In this document: positions 1 to 5,589 of the stretch, piece by piece | How the letters are laid out: every line of letters starts with the position of its first letter | Numbering within the stretch: position 1 is the stretch's first letter | Assembly: GCA_023379075.1 (NCBI GenBank) | Contig: JAMCSO010000022.1 | Location: 1,456-7,209 of the forward strand | Source of the DNA: Candidatus Martarchaeota archaeon | GTDB taxonomy: Archaea > Micrarchaeota > Micrarchaeia > Micrarchaeales > CABMGC01 | Direction: 5' to 3' | Length of the DNA: 5,754 nucleotides | The notes under the pieces: model-generated | What the model saw: the letters and a program-made list of their open reading frames with translations, nothing else | Databases searched by the model: none | Told to the model about the DNA's origin: nothing | Position numbers and translations under genes: made by a program

Positions 1-297
1 GCATGCGCTGCGCAGACCCCGGAAGTCTGCAATGTAAATTATAAAAGATGCCGAGAGCAATATGAATACAATCATATCCCTCGCCTTTATTGTGCTTTTC
101 TTGCTTAGGCCGACCACCGCGCCGGATATTGCCAAGAATATTACTATGTTGGCAATCTCATCGATAGTCCTCAATGCAATATCAGATGTTGCGATTGTAT
201 CATTAATATCTATTAAATTGCTTAGCACTATGATGAATGAAAAGAAGAGCCACATTCTTATTCTTGCGGATTCTGGCAGTATGCCTATCTTTTTCAG
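1..297 (-). CDS. Small multi-pass membrane protein B' (partial, start region disrupted)
   Basis: The minus strand is open from base 297 down to base 1 and runs off the window (99 codons). The predicted protein is hydrophobic, with three membrane segments visible, and is a paralog of the gene at 733-1119. Shared features are the N-terminal stretch (here ILPESARIRMWLFFSFII, there ILSESAKVRLWLFFSFII), the same spacing of helices, a basic loop after the second helix, and an FRG/IRG motif before the last helix. About 25 more residues are expected beyond the edge. The start is a problem. The position matching the GTG start of the paralog (306-304) is followed one codon later by TAA (300-298). The first in-frame ATG is at 255-253, which would discard the conserved basic N-terminus. 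Only CTG (297-295) or ATA codons would keep it. It may therefore be a decaying copy or use a non-standard start. The family and function are not recognised. Confidence 0.55.
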   Translation of the reverse strand, partial: MKKIGILPESARIRMWLFFSFIIVLSNLIDINDTIATSDIALRTIDEIANIVIFLAISGAVVGLSKKSTIKARDMIVFILLSASFIIYIADFRGLRSAC

Positions 298-306
298 TTA
301 GTTCAC

Positions 307-675
307 CTACAAAAACATATTAATTACAGCCAATATCAACCCAAACATTATATAAGCTACAGTAAGCAGGCCGCTACGCTTAGACATAAGGAAAAGGGCT
401 GGAACCTGTGTGCTTATGGCTAATATCAGCAGCAAAAGTATTCTCTTTGTTTTCTTTCTAATCGCTATTGATGTCTTGCATCCCCATGACTTATACACCT
501 CATACATAAGAACTGCCGAGACTACGGCTGTTCCAATATCTGAGATCACCGCAGGTAAGCTATATGAAGCTCCCCAGAATCTGCTGAATATGGTCGCTGC
601 GATGAATAATAAGGATAGCGAGAAAGTAACATATATACGGCCCCTAAATCGTTCGAGCTCTCTTTGATTATTCAT
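307..675 (-). CDS. Small four-helix membrane protein A' (paralog of A)
   Basis: This codes for 122 residues starting at ATG 675-673 and ending with TAG 309-307. Four hydrophobic segments are visible, at about residues 14-32, 40-60, 83-99 and 103-121. A basic N-terminus (RELERFRGR) and a basic loop between helices 2 and 3 (IRKKTKR) suggest that both ends lie in the cytoplasm. It is a clear paralog of the protein at 1116-1478. Both share FSLSL near helix 1, an RFWG/NFWG motif after it, YKSWG/YKGWG followed by TSIA after helix 2, and a near-identical C-terminus (FGLILAVINMFL here). The opposite strand also has an open frame here, but only the minus frame shows paralogy. It has its own TATA-like box centred 27 nt upstream of the ATG and no clear ribosome site, which fits a leaderless transcript. 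The function is unknown; it is too small for a transporter and lacks catalytic motifs. Confidence 0.75.
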   Translation of the reverse strand: MNNQRELERFRGRIYVTFSLSLLFIAATIFSRFWGASYSLPAVISDIGTAVVSAVLMYEVYKSWGCKTSIAIRKKTKRILLLLILAISTQVPALFLMSKRSGLLTVAYIMFGLILAVINMFL

Positions 676-695
676 ATGTTAACATATTTCTGGAA

Positions 696-706
696 GATAA
701 ATAAAT
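696..706 (-). promoter_or_regulatory. Archaeal TATA-like box of gene A'
   Basis: On the minus strand this reads atttatttatc, centred at about 702, which is 27 nt upstream of the A of the A' start codon at 675. That is the usual distance from an archaeal TATA box to the transcription start, so transcription would begin at or very near the ATG (leaderless mRNA). No Shine-Dalgarno sequence is visible, which agrees. The assignment is based on spacing and AT-richness only. Confidence 0.45.
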
Positions 707-732
707 CTTGCCTAACTTAAGTGCCAAACAAC

Positions 733-1119
733 TTACAGGAACCTATTTGCTATCATCTGGATTACCATCACTATTCCTGCAGTGTCTCCAGCAGCAGCTC
801 CCATGATGTTGCCTCCTCTTATCTCTATATCTATTAAATAGACTAAGAGGAGAAGCATAAGTGATACTAATATCAAATTGTCCCTCTGCTTCCTCTTCTC
901 AACTTTTCTGCTGTCGAAAGCGATCGCAATGATTATTATGGCGAAGCAGAGGACAATTATCATCGCATCATCAACTGCTGGAATAACTGTCTTGGCATTA
1001 CCTATATCTTGGTTGAGCGATCCTGCATTGCTTAATAATATTATGAAAGAGAAGAACAGCCAGAGCCTTACCTTTGCGGATTCAGACAATATTCTTTTCA
1101 GTTTAACCATTGAATTCAC
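733..1119 (-). CDS. Small four-helix membrane protein B
   Basis: This codes for 128 residues from GTG at 1119-1117. An in-frame ATG at 1110-1108 would give 125 residues and is an acceptable alternative. Four hydrophobic segments lie at about residues 17-34, 46-66, 81-97 and 106-126. A strongly charged loop (DSRKVEKRKQRDN) separates helices 2 and 3 and is probably cytoplasmic. The GTG overlaps the stop of the upstream gene A in the arrangement GTGA, so the two genes are probably co-transcribed and translationally coupled. The B' frame at the left edge is its paralog. B is also weakly similar to A in layout: an I-P-x-A motif before helix 2, K-rich loop, L-rich helix 3 ending in IDI, and a short hydrophobic C-terminus. 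No catalytic or metal-binding residues are apparent and no known family is recognised. Confidence 0.72.
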   Translation of the reverse strand: MNSMVKLKRILSESAKVRLWLFFSFIILLSNAGSLNQDIGNAKTVIPAVDDAMIIVLCFAIIIIAIAFDSRKVEKRKQRDNLILVSLMLLLLVYLIDIEIRGGNIMGAAAGDTAGIVMVIQMIANRFL

Positions 1120-1478
1120 ACAAACATATTAATTACTGCCATAATCAGCCCGAATGTTATGTACGAGGCTATAAGTATCTCATTAGTGCCAAGCGTCAGC
1201 ATTATATCAATTATTTGTGATCCAACTCCTAGAAGAAGCAACGCAACAATGTTCCTATTTACTTTTTTCATTTTTGCAATGGACGTATTGCCCCATCCTT
1301 TGTAAATCGCCCTCAGAATAAATATACTGATTATTGCTGTTGCAGCATTTGGCAATATGAAATGATAATCAGCTATCCCCCAGAAATTCGTGATAAGTGT
1401 TGTTCCAATAAACATGAGCGAAAGAGAGAAGGCTATGTACCATCTTTTCTTGAATATCTCAATCCTGTCTCTTTTCAT
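1116..1478 (-). CDS. Small four-helix membrane protein A
   Basis: This codes for 120 residues from ATG 1478-1476 to TGA 1118-1116. The start is fixed because an in-frame TGA lies just upstream (1490-1488) with no other start codon between. Four hydrophobic segments are visible at about residues 13-33, 40-58, 79-95 and 100-119. A basic N-terminus (KRDRIEIFKKR) and basic loop 2-3 (KMKKVNR) suggest an N-in, C-in topology. It is the first gene of the minus-strand series and lies head-to-head with the large surface protein gene, with only 78 bp between the start codons. A GAGGG element at 1492-1488 could serve as a ribosome site with a rather long 9-10 nt spacing. A TATA-like box centred about 27 nt upstream would instead give a leaderless message. 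It is paralogous to the protein at 307-675. The function is not recognised. Confidence 0.75.
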   Translation of the reverse strand: MKRDRIEIFKKRWYIAFSLSLMFIGTTLITNFWGIADYHFILPNAATAIISIFILRAIYKGWGNTSIAKMKKVNRNIVALLLLGVGSQIIDIMLTLGTNEILIASYITFGLIMAVINMFV

Positions 1479-1500
1479 TGTCCCTATCCCTCAATTCGTC

Positions 1501-1508
1501 AATATAAC
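1501..1508 (-). promoter_or_regulatory. TATA-like box of gene A (proximal)
   Basis: On the minus strand this reads gttatatt, centred at about 1504-1505, some 27 nt upstream of the gene A start codon at 1478. The spacing fits leaderless transcription. A second candidate lies about 20 nt further upstream (1520-1529) and would give a short leader of roughly 20 nt that includes the GAGGG element. The sequence alone does not decide between them. Confidence 0.4.
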
Positions 1509-1519
1509 ATGCACACAGA

Positions 1520-1529
1520 TTTTTATAAG
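1520..1529. promoter_or_regulatory. Palindromic TATA element in the divergent promoter region
   Basis: The plus strand reads tttttataag and the minus strand cttataaaaa, around a palindromic TTATAA core. On the plus strand it is centred about 32 nt upstream of the surface-protein ATG at 1557, which would give a very short leader. On the minus strand it lies about 47 nt upstream of the gene A ATG. It is the best TATA candidate for the plus-strand gene and may also serve gene A. Because it lies 5' of base 1557, it argues against starting the surface protein at either of the upstream in-frame ATGs at 1362 or 1509. Confidence 0.45.
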
Positions 1530-1556
1530 TTGGTATTCTACTTATGCTTTGATAAG

Positions 1557-4500
1557 ATGGAGAACTTATTATATTATCGAACAACGCTAATTTCAATTCT
1601 CTTTATCACACTTCTTACGAATCTCTGTCTCGCCTTCTCATTATCTGCAAATCCAAATACGATCACGCTTACTAATAGCACAATTGATCTTGGCCAGATA
1701 TCTGTTGCAAATACTGTAATAAGCAACGGCTCTCAGCATTATTCTGGAGAATGGACATGGTTCAGCTCCAATCAGATCGGCAGTGAATTATCAAGTACCA
1801 TATCTCTGGGAACATATCCTCAAGGAATAGCATTCAGTCCGTCAGGGGCCTTTGCATATGCTGCCAACTATGGCGGAAATACTATCAGCGTTATAAACAC
1901 GGCCACAAATACTGTTGTGGATACAGTACCTGTAGGAATAGAACCAGAATATGTTGCCTTCAATCCCTCGGGTACTCTGGCATATGTGACAAACCAGGGC
2001 TCTGGAACTGTAAGTGTGTTATCAACAGCTACAAACAGTGTTATATTTACATTAACTGCAGGTACTTATCTTAATGGTGTTGCCTTTAATCCCTCAGGAA
2101 CTCTTGCTTACGTGACAAATTATGATGGTGCAGGAGCAGTGAATGTTATAGATACGTCTACCAATTCAATTATAGCTACGATTCCTGTTGGTTCATCTCC
2201 TGATGGAATAGCTCTAAATCCCTCAGGAACTCTTGCTTACGTTACTAACAATAGTGGAAACACCATCACTGTTATAAATACTGCAACAAACACTGTGGTT
2301 AATACAATATTGGTTGGTACTCGACCATTAGGCGTTGCCTTCAATCCCTCTGGTACTCTGGCATATGTGACAAACCAGGCCTCTGGCACTGTAAGTGTAA
2401 TCAACACGGTAGAAAATCTCACACTCACAACAATAAATGTTGGACTTAATCCAATATCAATAGCTCTAAATCCCTCAGGAACCCTCGCATATGTTTCTGA
2501 TTATTCTGCATCAAACGTTGTTGTGATAGATACTGCAACAAACACAATCATACAAACAATTCCATTAGGAACAACGCCATATGATATTGCAATTAACCCC
2601 AAAGGGAATACTATTTATGTTACTAACGACGGGCAACCCGGGGCCGGAACAGCAAACATCATACAGAATATCCCAGAAACCACAATGCAGGCCTTGCCAA
2701 CCATAGAAACAAACAACGGTCTGCTTCAGTTGACTGTAAATGCCATATCAACAAACAAGGTCATTTTCACTTTCAATGGTATAATGTACAATGTATCTAC
2801 TGGCAGCAATACAATATATGGAAATTGGAACATTTATGGCTTTGCAACAGATGGCTCAAACACAATTCTACTATCAAAAGTCTTGACAATAAATCCAGCA
2901 CTCATTCCAGGATCCCCACTATCAAGCTTCTTTACTTTCGATAAAGGTCAATCAATTACTATCACCTCAAATTCTTCAGGAGGCACTCCTCCCTATTCTT
3001 ATCAATGGCGTGCAGGCACGTCTTCTACATGCTCCTCAGACAATATTGTTTCTGGAGCAGTATCATCAACATATACCTTCTCTCCATCTTCCAATACTTT
3101 TTATTGCTACACTACAACTGATTCTGCAACAACACCAACAGATATGCTATCTTCCACTGTAAATATAATCATAAATCCTGCATTCAGCTCGTTGACAATG
3201 AGCCCTTCAAATCCATCATTTAACGGCTCTCCAATAACTTTTAACCTGACTTGGTCTGGCGGAACCCCAACTTTTGGTGCAAGCCTATATTCATCAAACA
3301 GCGTGAACTGCAACCAAAGCTCAACATTAATCCAACAGATAATCGGCATCTCTTCCCACTCTGTCCAATTTGATTATGTATTGCCAAAAGCAAAAACTTA
3401 TTATTGCGCGTTTGTAACTGACAACGCCCTTAATCCATCTATCACCGGTGCCATAACAACTGGTCTTAATGTTCCTTTCGGAATTGCGATACCTAGGGAA
3501 GGAAAATATGCATATATTGTGAATAAGGGAAATGGGACTCTTGCCATAGCAGACCTTGCTACCAACACAGTTGTGCATACAATAAGCGGCGGCTTTCTGG
3601 ATCCCCATTATGTTGCTATCGCTCCATCAGGCACTTACGCTTATGTTACTAACTTTAATGGCAATAATGCTCTAATAATCAATACAACAACAAATGCTTC
3701 TGTAGGCACTGTGGTTTCTGGTCTTGATGGTCCAGAAGGAGTTGCTTTCTCACCATCTGGAAATTATGCTTATATCTCAAACTACAGGTCAAACAATGTT
3801 GTAATAATTAATACTGCAACAAACACTGTTACGGGCTCGGTCTCCGGAAGCTTCAACAGCCCATTCGGCATTGCTTTCTCTCCTGATGGTAGCCATGCAT
3901 ATATAATCAATAACGGCGGAACAGAAGGAATATTGATCGTCAATACATCAACCAACACTGTGGTAAATAGTATCCCTTATAGCACTGGCGGCCTCCAGGG
4001 GATAGGAATAGCTCCTTCTGGAACTTATCTGTATGTACCAACATACCCTACCTCAAACGGGGAAAATGCAGATCTTGTAATAAACACAGCCACAAATACT
4101 GTTGTTGGCTCGCTAAATTCGGGCTTTTCTACACCGCTGGGTGTCTCTTTCTCTCCTGATGGTAGCATAGCTTACATCGCAAATGGGCCTGCTTCAAATG
4201 TTGTAATACTAAATACCGGAGTAACTACACTAAGCGCTTATAGCACTGCGCAACCGTATACTCCAAGCCAGACTACAACATCGCCAGCTCCGCTTCCGAG
4301 TACATCTTTTTACCTGAATGATAATATAAATAAATCAATAAACTCCAGCTCAGCAGTAATAAAGCTATCCTACATTAAGAACGGGCGCGTTATTTCCTCT
4401 GATTCATATTACCAGAGTCAACTGCCAATAAGTACAATCCTTTACGGAGAAGGATACCTCAATTTTACTTTTAGCTGCTTCTTTGATTCATACAATGCGA

Positions 4501-5267
4501 TGTTTAAGTACAATGGCATACTTTATGGTGGCGGCATCGGGATCCCATGCAACACAAATTATACTTCTTTTGGAGGGAACTACACAATAATATACTCACA
4601 ACACAACCTGCCAGCCCAGCCCCAACCATCAAAATGTTCTTATACAAAAACGAATCTCTCTTCTGCCTCAAACACCCTGATATTCGGGATTGATAAATGT
4701 TCAATAATAACTCTTAGCCTAAACTCCTCAACCATACAATTGACATCTGGGAATAATGCCTCAAAGACAAACATATCTGTTAGCAGAATTCGTCTTCCTG
4801 AGCCGCTTCCGCAAAACCTGGGTAATTATATTATTCTCTCATTATTCAATATAAGCAGCCCAATACCTCTCAATTTATCTATTCCATATATGTGCTCATT
4901 AAATGCCACAAGGATAACACCATTCTTCTACATTAACAACACCTTTGAGATGGCAACAGCATTTACTATTAATGCAACTTCATGTAGTATCTCACTCCAG
5001 ATACCAGGAGATCCTATTGTTGGCTTGTTTTACAATGCAAGCACCGTATCCACTTCCTCAACTACCCCATCAACTACTTCCTCAAATAATACAGCAACCT
5101 CTGTCGAGACGACGATACCCGTAAATTCTATAGCTCCACAAACAACGACAAAACAAAACACATCACAGCAAGGTAGTTATACAGATATCGCACTCCTAAT
5201 AATTTTCATATGCATTATCATAGCAGCATATTGGTGGTATGCCACAGTAAAAAAACGCATAAAATGA
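1557..5267 (+). CDS. Large cell-surface YVTN beta-propeller / Ig-like protein with C-terminal membrane anchor
   Basis: This codes for 1236 residues. ATG 1557 was chosen because it directly precedes a good signal peptide (about residues 1-31, hydrophobic core TTLISILFITLLTNLCLAF). The frame is open further upstream, but that part overlaps gene A and the promoter region. Domains in order: a first propeller with seven 42-43-residue blades at 85-372 (typical unit NPSGTLAYVTN then VINTATNTV), where an N-terminal strand near 76-84 may close the ring; a beta region at 373-450; two Ig-like domains at 451-540 and 541-636, each with a likely disulfide (Cys492/517 and Cys585/617); a second propeller with six blades at 637-891; a beta-rich domain to 1161 with six Cys (974, 998, 1027, 1048, 1113, 1143); a Thr/Ser-rich stalk at 1162-1207; a membrane helix at about 1211-1231; and a cytoplasmic KKRIK tail. 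Numerous N-x-S/T sites fit a glycosylated surface protein. YVTN propellers and Ig-like domains usually mediate binding in surface proteins; the ligand is unknown. No catalytic motif is seen. Confidence 0.9.
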   Translation: MENLLYYRTTLISILFITLLTNLCLAFSLSANPNTITLTNSTIDLGQISVANTVISNGSQHYSGEWTWFSSNQIGSELSSTISLGTYPQGIAFSPSGAFAYAANYGGNTISVINTATNTVVDTVPVGIEPEYVAFNPSGTLAYVTNQGSGTVSVLSTATNSVIFTLTAGTYLNGVAFNPSGTLAYVTNYDGAGAVNVIDTSTNSIIATIPVGSSPDGIALNPSGTLAYVTNNSGNTITVINTATNTVVNTILVGTRPLGVAFNPSGTLAYVTNQASGTVSVINTVENLTLTTINVGLNPISIALNPSGTLAYVSDYSASNVVVIDTATNTIIQTIPLGTTPYDIAINPKGNTIYVTNDGQPGAGTANIIQNIPETTMQALPTIETNNGLLQLTVNAISTNKVIFTFNGIMYNVSTGSNTIYGNWNIYGFATDGSNTILLSKVLTINPALIPGSPLSSFFTFDKGQSITITSNSSGGTPPYSYQWRAGTSSTCSSDNIVSGAVSSTYTFSPSSNTFYCYTTTDSATTPTDMLSSTVNIIINPAFSSLTMSPSNPSFNGSPITFNLTWSGGTPTFGASLYSSNSVNCNQSSTLIQQIIGISSHSVQFDYVLPKAKTYYCAFVTDNALNPSITGAITTGLNVPFGIAIPREGKYAYIVNKGNGTLAIADLATNTVVHTISGGFLDPHYVAIAPSGTYAYVTNFNGNNALIINTTTNASVGTVVSGLDGPEGVAFSPSGNYAYISNYRSNNVVIINTATNTVTGSVSGSFNSPFGIAFSPDGSHAYIINNGGTEGILIVNTSTNTVVNSIPYSTGGLQGIGIAPSGTYLYVPTYPTSNGENADLVINTATNTVVGSLNSGFSTPLGVSFSPDGSIAYIANGPASNVVILNTGVTTLSAYSTAQPYTPSQTTTSPAPLPSTSFYLNDNINKSINSSSAVIKLSYIKNGRVISSDSYYQSQLPISTILYGEGYLNFTFSCFFDSYNAMFKYNGILYGGGIGIPCNTNYTSFGGNYTIIYSQHNLPAQPQPSKCSYTKTNLSSASNTLIFGIDKCSIITLSLNSSTIQLTSGNNASKTNISVSRIRLPEPLPQNLGNYIILSLFNISSPIPLNLSIPYMCSLNATRITPFFYINNTFEMATAFTINATSCSISLQIPGDPIVGLFYNASTVSTSSTTPSTTSSNNTATSVETTIPVNSIAPQTTTKQNTSQQGSYTDIALLIIFICIIIAAYWWYATVKKRIK
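1809..2672 (+). repeat. Seven tandem YVTN blade repeats (propeller 1)
   Basis: Blade starts are at 1809, 1935, 2061, 2190, 2316, 2442 and 2568, so units are 126 bp except the third (129 bp, one extra codon). The last is shorter and lacks the usual final strand. The protein consensus is GxxPxGIAxNPSGTLAYVTN followed by VINTATNTV. DNA identity is high between some blades: bases 1956-2018 (blade 2) and 2337-2399 (blade 5) differ at 4 of 63 positions, and 2088-2113 (blade 3) equals 2217-2242 (blade 4) exactly over 26 bases. Confidence 0.88.
3465..4229 (+). repeat. Six tandem YVTN-like blade repeats (propeller 2)
   Basis: Blade starts are near 3465, 3594, 3723, 3852, 3984 and 4125. Units are 43-47 residues, longer and more varied than in propeller 1. 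The consensus uses SPSG or SPDG where propeller 1 has NPSG, then YAYIxN and VVIINTATNTV. Units are less alike in DNA than in propeller 1, so this array looks older. A seventh blade is not evident; the ring may be six-bladed or may borrow strands from the flanking domains. Confidence 0.8.
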
Positions 5268-5277
5268 TCAAACAAGG

Positions 5278-5582
5278 CTATATAGAGATTCTTTCATGAA
5301 GTCTTTGGAGATATTCGACTAGATAGTAAAAGTGCAGAAAACACGCCATCGACGCAAACAACTTATTACTGCTGACCTTCATGTATCGGTATATGTTGTA
5401 AGCAATGTCCTTCGATCTCTGCTCTTTTTTCATTCACCCTTCTTACTGGCGAGTTCATCCCCATATTTGGTCTTCTCTACAAAGTTCACTGTCTCCACCG
5501 GACTTCTCCTATGGCATCTCTTATTTGGATACTTGACTTCGCCACTTCTTAAAAATCTATAAGGTAGGTTACGTATTCTCAT
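5278..5582 (-). pseudogene. C-terminal remnant of a DDE (IS4/IS5-like) transposase, frameshifted
   Basis: Two minus-strand frames together give a transposase C-terminus. The first runs from ATG 5582 to TGA 5432-5430 (50 codons) and contains CHRRSPVETVNFVEK followed by YGDELASKK. This matches the Y-(2)-R-(3)-E-(6)-K signature of DDE transposases, with Glu and Lys present and Cys in place of Tyr. The second frame, 5433 to TAG 5280-5278 (51 codons), continues with KKEQRSKDIAYNIYRYMK, a typical end of such proteins. A single-base frame change near the A-run around 5425-5430 separates them. The N-terminal catalytic domain with the two Asp residues is absent, so the element is dead. The stop lies 10 bp from the stop of the convergent surface-protein gene. 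The exact IS family is uncertain. Confidence 0.65.
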
Positions 5583-5589
5583 TGATTAT

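Larger units (their letters stand above)
1..1478 (-). repeat. Tandem duplication of a two-gene membrane-protein unit (A-B, A'-B')
   Basis: Two copies of an A-B gene pair lie head to tail on the minus strand. The A stop codons are at 1116 and 307, a period of 809 bp. The copies are diverged but recognisable at protein level in both genes. At DNA level, the A/A' 3' ends and the B/B' 5' ends still align, for example the plus-strand string aacatattaattac at both A/A' ends and gaatccgca in both B-family N-termini. The 57-bp spacer at 676-732 holds the promoter of the second copy. The left copy is cut by the window edge. Confidence 0.7.

Noticed and set aside
715..722. 8-bp palindrome ACTTAAGT upstream of the A' promoter
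   Set aside because: It is too short to distinguish from chance in AT-rich DNA and has no matching site upstream of gene A.
62..1132. Plus-strand open frames of 79-85 codons (62-301, 410-667, 878-1132)
   Set aside because: They lie opposite the minus-strand membrane genes. The minus frames show the paired paralogy, the GTGA overlap, and consistent lengths and topology; the plus frames are best seen as their antisense shadows.
1362..1556. Upstream extension of the surface-protein frame to ATG 1362 or ATG 1509
   Set aside because: The extension covers gene A and the TATA elements and would place the signal peptide 65 or 16 residues inside the protein. ATG 1557 directly precedes the signal peptide.
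1596..1635. Lipoprotein signal (Cys 24 in the signal peptide)
   Set aside because: The preceding residues (TNL before Cys) do not fit a lipobox, and the Cys lies within the hydrophobic core. The protein also has its own C-terminal membrane anchor.
1809..2672. CRISPR-like regular repeats
   Set aside because: The 126-bp spacing is a run of in-frame protein blades with synonymous variation; there are no constant short repeats separated by unique spacers.
5332..5562. 76-codon plus-strand frame starting at GTG
   Set aside because: It is antisense to the transposase remnant, whose minus-strand frames carry a recognisable YREK-type motif. The plus frame has no recognisable features of its own.
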